Source: Mycolicibacterium neoaurum VKM Ac-1815D (lineage in GTDB: Bacteria > Actinomycetota > Actinomycetes > Mycobacteriales > Mycobacteriaceae). From it: a DNA stretch of 64,000 nucleotides. Shown here one piece after another: positions 1-11,692 of the stretch. Under the pieces are notes generated by a model. The model saw only the letters and a program-made list of their open reading frames with translations. It searched no databases and was not told the origin of the DNA. The stretch is from the NCBI RefSeq assembly GCF_000317305.3, contig NC_023036.2:1674001-1738000 (forward strand), given 5' to 3'. Both the position numbers and the translations under genes were made by a program. Position 1 is the first letter of the stretch. The number at the start of each line of letters is the position of its first letter.

Positions 1-172
1 GATGCGCAACAACCCGCAGGAGGCCATCGATGCGATGACCAACGGCACCTTGTTGGGCAGGCTGGCATCCCCGGACGAGATGGTGGGGGCCGCGCTGCTG
101 TTGTGCTCGGCGGCCGGTAGTTACATCACCGGGCAGGTCGTGATCGTCGACGGCGGCGGGACGCCCCGCTAA
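1..172 (+). CDS. SDR family oxidoreductase, C-terminal end (partial)
   Basis: The frame is open from the left edge and ends at TAA 170-172, so only about the last 56 residues are visible. They show the usual end of a classical short-chain dehydrogenase: the [10 protein letters not shown] stretch, then a small hydrophobic strand with AGSYITGQ, and the terminal [10 protein letters not shown]. These are the segments after the catalytic YxxxK that close the substrate pocket and dimer interface in this family. The NAD(P)-binding motif and active site lie outside the window, so substrate cannot be assigned. The stop codon overlaps the 3' end of the convergent crotonase gene by four bases. Confidence 0.85.
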   Translation, partial: MRNNPQEAIDAMTNGTLLGRLASPDEMVGAALLLCSAAGSYITGQVVIVDGGGTPR

Positions 173-951
173 TCCTTCTTGCGCGCGGCGAAGGCATCGG
201 TGAAGGCTTGCATCGCACCGCTGCCCGCGGCGAGGATCTGGCTGCGATTCTCCACCTGCAGTGCGGTCTCCAGGCATCCCGCGTCGAGGTTGGCCCACAG
301 CACCTGTTTGGTGGATTCCAGCCCGAATGTGCCGAATCCGCACATGGTTTCGGCGATGTCGAGTGCTTCGGCGAGCGGGTCCGTCGCGATCCGGGACACC
401 ATGCCCAAGCGCAGCGCCTCGGCGGCATCGACGGTGCGCGCGGTCAGGATCAGGTCGAAGGCGGGGCCCGCGCCGATGATGCGCGGCAACGTGTAACTGA
501 CTCCGATATCGCAGCCGCCGAGGCCGAGCTTGATGAATTGGGTGCAAAAGCGCGCGGCCTCCGAGGCGACGCGGATGTCACTGGCCATGGCGAGGGCAAA
601 CCCGCCGCCGTAGGCCGCGCCGTTGACCGCAGCGATCACCGGCTGGCGGAGTCGGTGCAGTTTGACCGTCAACGCGGCGATACGTTCCTGCCAGCGCATC
701 CCGGCCCGCGGCTTTTCCAGCCCGTCCGAGACCGGCGGCGTGCTGCTGTCGGTGAGGTCCAGCCCCGAGCAGAATCCGCGACCGGCGCCGGTGAGCACCA
801 CCACCCGGCAGTCGTTGTCCGCTGCGATCGCGTCCAGGGTGGCGTGGAGATCCTCGACAAGCTCGGGGGACAGCGCGTTGAGTTTCGCCGGCCTGTTCAG
901 GGTGATGACGGCGATCTCGGGGCGTGGGCGGGAGAGCTCGAGGGTCGGCAT
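169..951 (-). CDS. enoyl-CoA hydratase/isomerase (crotonase) family, EchA12-like, catalytic glutamates missing
   Basis: A 260-residue single-domain crotonase of normal length. The oxyanion-hole segments are present: [10 protein letters not shown] near residue 65 and [16 protein letters not shown] near 115. The two glutamates of classical hydratases are not seen. The GGGCE glutamate is Ala (GGGFA), and the QPE glutamate region reads [13 protein letters not shown]. The [11 protein letters not shown] segment is like the EchA12/13-type group as I remember it, which may use the Asp. So it should bind an acyl-CoA, but plain hydration is doubtful. It is convergent with the SDR at the left edge and lies 9 bp downstream of a TetR gene on the same strand, so it may be co-transcribed with it. 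Start ATG at 951. Confidence 0.85.
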   Translation of the reverse strand: MPTLELSRPRPEIAVITLNRPAKLNALSPELVEDLHATLDAIAADNDCRVVVLTGAGRGFCSGLDLTDSSTPPVSDGLEKPRAGMRWQERIAALTVKLHRLRQPVIAAVNGAAYGGGFALAMASDIRVASEAARFCTQFIKLGLGGCDIGVSYTLPRIIGAGPAFDLILTARTVDAAEALRLGMVSRIATDPLAEALDIAETMCGFGTFGLESTKQVLWANLDAGCLETALQVENRSQILAAGSGAMQAFTDAFAARKKD

Positions 952-960
952 GAGCCGACT

Positions 961-1677
961 CTAGGTGGTCGCGCTGCTCCAGCCCCGGACCCCGATGGTG
1001 ATCATCGACATCTGTTTGATGGCGGTTCTTTTGATCTCGTCGAGCGCGGTCTGGTCGGCGGCGTCCTCGGCCAGTTCGGCGACCGAGATCATGGCGTTGA
1101 CGAACAGGCTGGCCAGAATGTTGAGATCCTCGCTGCTCCACCCCTTGAGGCCGGGGAACCGGGCCAGGTCGATGGCGAGCTCGGAGGTGAGTAGTCGGAG
1201 CTCGGTACGGATGGCGTACCGCAGCACCGAGACTCCGCTCGAGCGTTCGCGGGTGATGAACCGCCAGTGCTCACGGCGTTCGCTGATGCTCGCGATCAGG
1301 ATCTCGGCCGAGGAGTCGATGACGTGGTTGGGGTCGAGCTTGCCTGCACGTGCGCCGCGCAGCATGTCGCGCAGCGAGCGGAAGGACTCGTCGATGAGGA
1401 CCAGCCCGAGCGCTTCCATGGATTCGAAATGTCGGTAGAAGGCCGCGGGCACGATCCCCGCTTCGCGGGTCACCTCGCGCAGGCTCAGCGCGGTGAAGCT
1501 GTCCTGCTCCAGCAGGTGCAGGGCGGCGGCGACGATGGCCCGGCGGGTGACCTCCTTGCGCTCCTCGCGCGACAGCGTGTCCTTGGCCGGACGGCTGGAC
1601 CGGCTTCGGCCGGAGCGCCCTGACCGGGACCTGGATGCGTCGCTTTCCACAACCATCGAGCCTACAACTGTGCTCAT
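961..1677 (-). CDS. TetR/AcrR family transcriptional regulator, FabR/DesT-like
   Basis: A 238-residue regulator with an N-terminal Ser/Arg-rich tail of about 35 residues. A TetR helix-turn-helix follows (residues about 45-90: RRAIVAAALHLL, then LREVTREAGIVPAAFYRHF), then an all-helical ligand domain. AAFYRHFES and the overall layout recall FabR/DesT regulators of unsaturated fatty acid genes. It is divergent from a ferredoxin reductase and fatty acid desaturase, and the 128-bp intergenic region carries one of two matching 16-bp palindromes. That makes it the likely local repressor that senses acyl-CoA saturation (inference). A second in-frame ATG at 1656 would remove the first seven residues. 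Confidence 0.85.
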   Translation of the reverse strand: MSTVVGSMVVESDASRSRSGRSGRSRSSRPAKDTLSREERKEVTRRAIVAAALHLLEQDSFTALSLREVTREAGIVPAAFYRHFESMEALGLVLIDESFRSLRDMLRGARAGKLDPNHVIDSSAEILIASISERREHWRFITRERSSGVSVLRYAIRTELRLLTSELAIDLARFPGLKGWSSEDLNILASLFVNAMISVAELAEDAADQTALDEIKRTAIKQMSMITIGVRGWSSATT

Positions 1678-1720
1678 CGGGTCGTACCCGTCATTGCGTC
1701 TCCACTTGTTAGTGATTTGG

Positions 1721-1736
1721 GAGTACAGGTGTTCAC
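1721..1736. promoter_or_regulatory. operator copy 1, TetR/FabR-type palindrome
   Basis: GAGTACAGGTGTTCAC. It matches 13 of 16 positions of the second copy at 1798-1813, with the shared core GnGTACAnnTGTTCAC. It lies between the divergent TetR and reductase genes. The core closely resembles the FabR site of enteric bacteria as I recall it (CGTACAnnTGTTCG). Confidence 0.65.
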
Positions 1737-1797
1737 CGTGTTATGGCCATCACAACCTGGTGATATTGGTTGACGAGACCGGCGGTACTGTTTCAGA

Positions 1798-1813
1798 GTG
1801 TACATATGTTCAC
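1798..1813. promoter_or_regulatory. operator copy 2, overlapping the reductase start codon
   Basis: GTGTACATATGTTCAC, an almost perfect dyad (one mismatched pair). The likely ATG start of the reductase (1806-1808) lies inside it. Its centre is 77 bp from copy 1, roughly seven helical turns, which would suit cooperative binding or looping. Confidence 0.65.
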
Positions 1814-2873
1814 CGAAACGTTGACGCACCGGCTGCGGGATCGAGTGCTCCGCTCTCCGCTGCTGGATCTGTTGACCGGACCGCATGGTGTGGACCGGTA
1901 CACCGAGATCGTCGATCCGGTGTGGATCAAGGGCAATGCCCGCGCCAAGGTGGTGGCGGTACGCCGCCAGACGACCCGCAGCGTCACGTTGACGCTGGAA
2001 CCCAACCAGGCCTTCACCGGCTTTCGGGCGGGGCAGCACATCAACCTGTCGGTCGAGATCGACGGCCGCCGCCGGACCAGGCCGTACTCGCCGGCCAGTG
2101 CCGAGGGCAGCCGGCTCATCGAGCTGACCGTCGGCCTGCACGACGGCGGCCTGGTGTCGACCTACCTCTATAAGAACGCCACCCCGGGCATGGTCGTCGG
2201 ACTGGATTCCGTCGGCGGTGACTTCACCATGCCGGCCCAGCGTCCCGAGCGGATCCTGTTCGTCTCCGGCGGCAGCGGCATCACCCCGGTGTTGTCGATG
2301 CTGCGCACGCTGAAGGCCGAAGGATTCACCGGTGAGGCGGCCTTCATCCACTATGCACGCTCGGAGCGGGACGCCTGCTATCGCGACGAGCTCGACCGGA
2401 TGCCCGGTGTGCGGGTACTGCACGGCTACACCCGAGACGACCAGGGCGCCGACCTCGACGGCCACTTCGCCGCCCACCACTTGTCGGCGGCCATGGCCGA
2501 ACCCGATGCCGTCTACGTGTGCGGTCCGCCGGCGCTGGTCGAGGCGGTCCGGGAACTGCGTCCGGACGCCCGGTCCGAGAGTTTCGTCCCGCCGGTGTTC
2601 GCCGTTCCTGCCGAATCAACAGGCGGCACAGTCAGTTTCACCACCAGTGGCGTCGAGGTCGCCGACAGCGGCCAGACGCTGCTCGAGCAGGCCGAGGCCG
2701 CCGGGCTGAACCCCGAGAGCGGCTGCCGGATGGGCATCTGCTTCAGCTGCACTCGACCCAAAACCCGTGGTGCGGTGCGCAATCTGCTCAACGGAACGGT
2801 ATCCACCGACGACTGTGAAGACATCCGGATCTGCGTCAGCGCCCCGGTCGGCGATGTCGCCATCGACCTCTGA
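1806..2873 (+). CDS. ferredoxin reductase-type electron transfer protein for the desaturase (Rv3230c homologue)
   Basis: A 355-residue protein with an FAD-binding domain (RPYSPAS near residue 95), an NAD(P)H-binding domain (SGGSGITPVLSML near 150, CGPPALVEAV near 240) and a C-terminal plant-type 2Fe-2S domain (CRMGICFSC near 300, with a later Cys in DICVS-like context). It would pass electrons from NAD(P)H to the desaturase encoded 43 bp downstream. In M. tuberculosis Rv3230c is the known partner of DesA3. I chose ATG 1806 over TTG 1770: it is an ATG, homologues begin near here, and 1770 lies where promoter elements are expected. No clear Shine-Dalgarno precedes it. Regulation by the divergent TetR is likely. 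Confidence 0.9.
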   Translation: MFTETLTHRLRDRVLRSPLLDLLTGPHGVDRYTEIVDPVWIKGNARAKVVAVRRQTTRSVTLTLEPNQAFTGFRAGQHINLSVEIDGRRRTRPYSPASAEGSRLIELTVGLHDGGLVSTYLYKNATPGMVVGLDSVGGDFTMPAQRPERILFVSGGSGITPVLSMLRTLKAEGFTGEAAFIHYARSERDACYRDELDRMPGVRVLHGYTRDDQGADLDGHFAAHHLSAAMAEPDAVYVCGPPALVEAVRELRPDARSESFVPPVFAVPAESTGGTVSFTTSGVEVADSGQTLLEQAEAAGLNPESGCRMGICFSCTRPKTRGAVRNLLNGTVSTDDCEDIRICVSAPVGDVAIDL

Positions 2874-2916
2874 ACCCCTGAATCCCTGAAGTTTTCGAGA
2901 AACGAAAGGCAATGTC

Positions 2917-4056
2917 ATGACGACCTTGGATTTGCCCCGTAGCTCCACCCCGACCCCCGCCAAGCCCCGCAGCTCGGCCAAATACACGCTCACCCCAGAA
3001 CAGTTCGAGGCCTTCGGCGCCGAACTCGACGCCATCCGCGATCGCCAGCTCGCCGATCTCGGCGAGCGCGACGCCAACTACATCCGACAGATCATCAAGT
3101 GGCAGCGCGGTCTCGAGTTCGGCGGCCGGGTGCTGCTGTTCCTACCGCCGGCCTGGCCGGTCGGGACCGTGATGTTGGGTTTGTCGAAGATCCTCGACAA
3201 CATGGAGATCGGCCACAACGTCATGCACGGCCAGTACGACTGGATGGGCGATCCGGCGTTGCGCGGGCAGAACTTCGAATGGGATTCGGCCTGCCCGTCC
3301 AACCAGTGGCGGCACTCGCACAACTACATGCACCACACCTACACCAACATCGTGGACCTGGACCGCGATATCGGCTACGGCATCCTGCGGATGAGCGAGG
3401 ACCAGAAGTGGCATCCGTACTACCTGGGCAATCCGGTCTACGCGTTCCTGCTGATGGTGTTCTTCCAGTACGGCGTCGCGCTGCACGAGTTGGAGACCGA
3501 GCGCATCCGCTCCGGTGAGATCAAACTGCGCGACAAGAAAGAGATGCTCACCGAGATGTGGGCGAAGGTCAAGAAGCAGACCGTCAAAGATTATGTGGCC
3601 TTCCCGTTGCTGGCCGGGCCGTTCGCACCGTTCGTGTTCGCCGGCAACATGACGGCCAACCTGATGCGCAACGTGTGGTCATACGCCATCATCTTCTGCG
3701 GTCATTTCCCCGAGGGCACCCACGAGTTCACCGTCGAGGAGACCAAGAGCGAGACCCGCGGTCAGTGGTATTACCGGCAGCTGCTGGGTTCGGCGAATCT
3801 CAGCGGCGGCAAGTGGTTCCACATCTTCAGTGGCAACCTGTCCTTCCAGATCGAGCACCACTTGTTCCCGGACATCCCGGCCCACCGCTACGCCGAGATC
3901 TCCGGTGAGGTCCGCGAGATCTGCCAGCGCTACGGCCTGCCCTACAACAGCGGACCGCTGCCCAAGCAGTTCTTCTCGGTGGTCAAGAAGATCTGGCGGC
4001 TGGCCCTGCCGAATCGCACGCCCGCCGAGGAGTCGCAGTCCAAGGCCGCTGCCTGA
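2917..4056 (+). CDS. desA3: membrane fatty acid desaturase, DesA3-type (stearoyl-CoA delta-9)
   Basis: A 379-residue membrane desaturase. The three diiron histidine boxes are visible: HNVMH at residues 100-104, HSHNYMHH at 133-140, and EHH at 313-315 in the QIEHHLFPDIP context. Hydrophobic segments flank the first box (FLPPAWPVGTVML) and the mid-region. M. tuberculosis DesA3 makes oleoyl-CoA from stearoyl-CoA at the membrane with its reductase partner, and the same pairing is seen here. A good ribosome site (AAAGG) precedes the ATG. Expression is probably tied to membrane fluidity through the TetR operators upstream of the reductase. The gene is convergent with nei. Confidence 0.93.
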   Translation: MTTLDLPRSSTPTPAKPRSSAKYTLTPEQFEAFGAELDAIRDRQLADLGERDANYIRQIIKWQRGLEFGGRVLLFLPPAWPVGTVMLGLSKILDNMEIGHNVMHGQYDWMGDPALRGQNFEWDSACPSNQWRHSHNYMHHTYTNIVDLDRDIGYGILRMSEDQKWHPYYLGNPVYAFLLMVFFQYGVALHELETERIRSGEIKLRDKKEMLTEMWAKVKKQTVKDYVAFPLLAGPFAPFVFAGNMTANLMRNVWSYAIIFCGHFPEGTHEFTVEETKSETRGQWYYRQLLGSANLSGGKWFHIFSGNLSFQIEHHLFPDIPAHRYAEISGEVREICQRYGLPYNSGPLPKQFFSVVKKIWRLALPNRTPAEESQSKAAA

Positions 4057-4061
4057 CGCGC

Positions 4062-4814
4062 TCAGCGTTGGCAGTTGGGGCACCAATACCGGATACGGTC
4101 GCCGCTGTCGTCCCTCCTGATGGGGGTACGGCAGCGGCGACACGGTTCTGCGGACCTGCCGTACACCCAGAACTGCTGGCCCCTGCGGGTATTGCCGGTG
4201 ATGATGCGATTGGCGCGGTTGCGGTTGAGCCACAACATGTCCCGTGCGCGTTGGACGACGCGTAGCGGATCGGGAACCTCGCCGACGGGGGAGTCGGGTC
4301 GCTTACCGAGCACGAAGCACAGTTCGTTGGCGTACACGTTGCCCACACCGGCCATGACCCGCTGATCCAACAGCACATCGGCGAGTTCGCGATCCGGCTC
4401 GGCGATCAGGTTCTGCCTGGCCAGTTGCGGATCCCAGTCCGGGCCCAGCAGGTCGGGCCCCAGATGGGCGACGGCGTCCTGGTCGTTGGCGCGCTCGAGC
4501 ACTTCCAGCACGCCGAGGTCGATGCCGAAGGCCACGGTGTCGGCGGTGCCCAGCACGATCCTGATCCGATGCTGGGGACCACGGAACGAGCCGATCACCC
4601 AGCTGCCGTCCATCTTGAGGTGGGAGTGGATGCTGGCCGCGCCGACGCGGATGAACAGGTGCTTGCCGCGGCTGAGCACCTCGTCGACGTGCTGGCCGGT
4701 CAGGTCGACCGCCGCATACCGCGGGACTCGGACGTCGCAACGGGTCAGGGTGCGGCCGACGAGCGCTTCCCGCAGTTTCGTCGCGGTGCGATAGACCGTG
4801 TCACCCTCGGGCAT
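4062..4814 (-). CDS. nei: endonuclease VIII-type DNA glycosylase / AP lyase (Fpg/Nei family)
   Basis: A 250-residue enzyme beginning MPEGDTV. Pro2 is the Schiff-base nucleophile and Glu3 the general acid in this family. RGKHLFIRV near residue 52 holds the conserved lysine loop. A C-terminal zinc finger (CRRC ... CPNC, about residues 222-248) is complete. The enzyme removes oxidised pyrimidines and nicks the strand. It corresponds to M. tuberculosis Rv3297 (Nei2) by position next to lhr. It lies 18 bp downstream of lhr on the same strand, so the two repair genes probably form one transcript. Confidence 0.93.
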   Translation of the reverse strand: MPEGDTVYRTATKLREALVGRTLTRCDVRVPRYAAVDLTGQHVDEVLSRGKHLFIRVGAASIHSHLKMDGSWVIGSFRGPQHRIRIVLGTADTVAFGIDLGVLEVLERANDQDAVAHLGPDLLGPDWDPQLARQNLIAEPDRELADVLLDQRVMAGVGNVYANELCFVLGKRPDSPVGEVPDPLRVVQRARDMLWLNRNRANRIITGNTRRGQQFWVYGRSAEPCRRCRTPIRRDDSGDRIRYWCPNCQR

Positions 4815-4832
4815 GAGTTCAGTATCGTTCGC

Positions 4833-9347
<4,515 letters not shown>

Positions 9348-9486
9348 CCCACCATGGTGCCCCCAACCACCGACAACCAATCCTGAGCAGGGTAAATCCC
9401 CTGGTGTGCTGGGTCGCGGAGGTTTACGATCGAAGGGTTCAGCTCGCCGTGAGTCCGCTCATGACGTGAGGTGAGGGAGTCGTCAG

Positions 9487-9831
9487 ATGCGACTGTTGGA
9501 AGTAATTGTCATCCCCGCTCTGATCGGGGCGGCCCTCTCTGCGACACCGTCGCCGCATGCGGGCGCCGATTGCACCAGTGCCGGCGGAACCACCATCTGC
9601 TCGCAAGGTGACGTGCGTGGTACCAGCACGGGCAACGGTCCCAGTGGCTCGTCGGGTCCGTATGTGCCCTACGCGTGCGACCTCGATTGGTATGCCTGCG
9701 ACGACTACTACTGGGGTATCGACGTCGACTTCGTTCCCGGCGTGGGCAGACCGGGCGTGCCAGTCGACCCGGGCTTCGGCAGGCCCGGCGGCCCCAACGT
9801 CGGCGGTGGAAGTGCGGGAGGGCGGCGATGA
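9487..9831 (+). CDS. small exported protein, Gly/Pro-rich C-terminus, unknown function
   Basis: A 114-residue protein. Residues 1-28 look like a Sec signal peptide (MRLLEV, then a hydrophobic core, with cleavage probable after HAGA), leaving a mature form that starts near DCTSAGGTTICSQGDV. Mature cysteines come in pairs that could form disulfides (CTSAG..TIC and CDLDWYAC). An acidic/aromatic patch (DDYYWGIDVDF) and a Gly-Pro-Val tail follow. A GAGGGAG ribosome site ends 7 bases before the ATG. Secreted proteins of this sort are common in mycobacteria, but I do not recognise a function. It is 19 bp upstream of a hemophore-like gene and probably co-transcribed. Confidence 0.8.
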   Translation: MRLLEVIVIPALIGAALSATPSPHAGADCTSAGGTTICSQGDVRGTSTGNGPSGSSGPYVPYACDLDWYACDDYYWGIDVDFVPGVGRPGVPVDPGFGRPGGPNVGGGSAGGRR

Positions 9832-9850
9832 CGAATCAGAGGAGGACGAG

Positions 9851-10198
9851 ATGACACCGAACGGGGAATCGGCGCGGTTGGTCGCGACGGTCGCAGGCGT
9901 GTTGGCCGTTCTCACCGCATCGGCGGGCACGGCATCGGCAGCACCGGCACCACCTCCGCCGCCGAACTGTACGGCGGCGGACCTGACGGGTGTGCTCACC
10001 GGAGTATCCGCGGCAACCTCTGCGTATCTGTTCACCCATCCGCCGGTGAACGACTTCTTCACCTCTTTGAGCGGCCTCGACGAGAACGAACGGCGTGCTG
10101 CGATGGAGCGGTTTCTCACCGACAACCCGCAGGTACGCGACGAGCTGAGGGCTATCAGGCAGCCCGCCAAGGACTTCCGCAATCGCTGCGGCGGCTGA
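9851..10198 (+). CDS. exported hemophore-related protein (Rv0203/Rv1174c-like)
   Basis: A 115-residue secreted protein. The signal peptide runs to about residue 31 (VAGVLAVLTASAGTASA, then APAPPPPP). The mature part is helical, with a conserved PNCTAADL start, NDFFTSL in the middle, FLTDNPQVRDEL, and a last Cys three residues from the end that can bond to the first. This layout fits the mycobacterial hemophore-related family, small haem-binding or haem-carrier proteins outside the membrane. That family assignment is from memory and the function of this member is not proven. The start at 9851 is supported by GGAGG at 9841-9845. Confidence 0.8.
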   Translation: MTPNGESARLVATVAGVLAVLTASAGTASAAPAPPPPPNCTAADLTGVLTGVSAATSAYLFTHPPVNDFFTSLSGLDENERRAAMERFLTDNPQVRDELRAIRQPAKDFRNRCGG

Positions 10199-10211
10199 CG
10201 TCGACCCCGCG

Positions 10212-10634
10212 TCAGGAGGCGAGGCGAAACGCCTTGACGACCTTCGTCGGGGTGATCCTGACGACCAGTTCGCCAGGGACACCGTTGCGTCGACCGTACT
10301 CCTCGGCCCGGTCCGCACCCATGTAACGGCCGCCCGCCCGGGTGGCGACCGACCGGACCTCGTCGAGATCATCGGAAACCTGTACCGTGCCCTGGATCTG
10401 GACGAACGAGAACGGCGGATGCGGATCATCCACGCACAGAACCACTCTGGGGTCGCGCGCAAATGCCCGCGCCTTGGCTGAACCAGAATCGGTGTTGAAC
10501 AGCACGTCGTTACCGTCGAGGATAAACCACACCGGGGCCACCAGTGGCCGACCGTCTGCCGCGACGTACCCGAGCATGCCGGTGCGGGTACCCGTCATCA
10601 AGAAATCGGCTACCTCAGGAGCCAGTGTCGTCAT
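10212..10634 (-). CDS. PPOX-class (pyridoxamine oxidase-fold) F420/FMN-dependent protein
   Basis: A 140-residue split-barrel flavoprotein. Visible features are GMLGYVAADGRPLVAPVWFIL, FNTDSGSAKARAFARDPRVVL (typical phosphate/cofactor-binding strands), and PFSFVQIQGTVQV. The size and motifs match the Rv1155-like group that binds F420 or FMN and reduces small substrates. Start ATG at 10634 follows a purine-rich ribosome site (GAGAGGA). The gene is 19 bp downstream of an SDR gene on the same strand and is probably co-transcribed with it. It is convergent with the hemophore-like gene. Substrate unknown. Confidence 0.88.
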   Translation of the reverse strand: MTTLAPEVADFLMTGTRTGMLGYVAADGRPLVAPVWFILDGNDVLFNTDSGSAKARAFARDPRVVLCVDDPHPPFSFVQIQGTVQVSDDLDEVRSVATRAGGRYMGADRAEEYGRRNGVPGELVVRITPTKVVKAFRLAS

Positions 10635-10653
10635 CGTGTCGAGTCCTCTCGTG

Positions 10654-11469
10654 TCAGCCTGCTGTGTGCGCATTCTCGTGCAGCGCGCGTCGGTAGCGGC
10701 GCATTCCGGCGATCCAGCGGTCGTAGTCGGCGCCCTTGCCCCGGTACATGTCCAGCACCCCGGGGTGAGGTAGCACGAGAAATGTGCCGTCGCGTACCCC
10801 GGCCAGGGTTGCGGCGGCAACATCGTCGGCCGAGAGCACTTCGCCAGCGGTCGTGATGGAAGCCGCGGCCACCCGGGCGGTGTCATCGGTCGAGTCGACG
10901 ATCGCGTCCAGCAGCGGGGTGGCCACTCCCATCGGGCAGACCACGGTGACTCCGATGCCGTCATCGCCGTGGGTGATCGCCAGCCACTCGGCGAACCCGA
11001 CCGCGGCGTGTTTGGTGACGGCGTAACCGGCGGCACCGATCTGGGTGAGCAGTCCGGCCGCCGAGGCGACCGACACGAAGTGGCCGCTGCCGCGGGCCGT
11101 CCACTCCGGGATCAGCGCATCAGCCGCTCGGACATGTGCACGAAGGTTGACGTCCAGGACCCGGTCCCAATCGGCGTCGCTGCCGAGCTCGGGCGCGCCG
11201 ATGATGCCTGCGTTGGCCACGAAGATGTCGACCGGTCCGAATGTCGAGCGCGCGGCTTCCAGCAGTGTCGCGACTCCGTCGATCGTCGCGGCGTCGGCAC
11301 CGACGCCGATCGCCTTGCCGCCGATCTCGGTGGCGGCCGCGGCGGCCGCCTGCGCGTCGATATCACCGGCGACCACTGAGGCGCCCGCGGCGGTGAACGC
11401 CGCGGCGAGTGCCTTCCCGATACCCGATCCCGCTCCGGTGATGACGACGACGCTGTCTTCGATCTGCAT
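10654..11469 (-). CDS. SDR family NAD(P)-dependent oxidoreductase
   Basis: A 271-residue classical short-chain dehydrogenase. The cofactor motif TGAGSGIG is at residues 10-17, NAG near 88, and the catalytic Ser (SVASAAG) and YAVTKHA tyrosine/lysine near 150-160. An acidic residue after the second strand (AGDID) suggests NAD(H). The tail (MYRGKGADYDRW) is typical of mycobacterial SDRs near lipid or redox genes. Substrate cannot be read from sequence. It lies upstream of the PPOX-type protein in the same orientation. Confidence 0.88.
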   Translation of the reverse strand: MQIEDSVVVITGAGSGIGKALAAAFTAAGASVVAGDIDAQAAAAAATEIGGKAIGVGADAATIDGVATLLEAARSTFGPVDIFVANAGIIGAPELGSDADWDRVLDVNLRAHVRAADALIPEWTARGSGHFVSVASAAGLLTQIGAAGYAVTKHAAVGFAEWLAITHGDDGIGVTVVCPMGVATPLLDAIVDSTDDTARVAAASITTAGEVLSADDVAAATLAGVRDGTFLVLPHPGVLDMYRGKGADYDRWIAGMRRYRRALHENAHTAG

Positions 11470-11523
11470 GAGTCGTGTCTACCAGTGCGCTTTCCGTCGG
11501 GTGTGCTGTCCCGGAGAGAACCC

Positions 11524-11552
11524 TTGCAGACGACACGGATTCGGCGTAGTGT
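11524..11552 (+). promoter_or_regulatory. probable SOS-controlled promoter of the 13E12-type gene
   Basis: TTGCAG at 11524-11529 and TAGTGT at 11547-11552 are separated by 17 bases. The -10 runs directly into a LexA box, so bound LexA would block the polymerase. Confidence 0.6.
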
Positions 11553-11567
11553 CGAACACAAGTTCGA
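11552..11567. promoter_or_regulatory. LexA binding site (mycobacterial SOS box)
   Basis: TCGAACACAAGTTCGA, a perfect match to the established mycobacterial consensus TCGAAC-N4-GTTCGA. It sits about 126 bp upstream of the 13E12-type gene. Several 13E12 genes of M. tuberculosis are known members of the LexA regulon. Confidence 0.85.
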
Positions 11568-11692
11568 ATGCGCCGCGGTTCCCGATTCTCGGATTTGGTG
11601 AGCCGCAGACCGCGACTTCGGTCGCCGCGAGGTTCGACGGTCCCTGTCGGGTGATCGTGCGGGCTGTGTGTGTTTGATGGTGCCCTTGGTGG

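Noticed and set aside
9411..9440. GGTTT and GGGTT before the small exported protein as a SigF promoter
   Set aside because: Spacing is only nine bases, far from the required 15-17.
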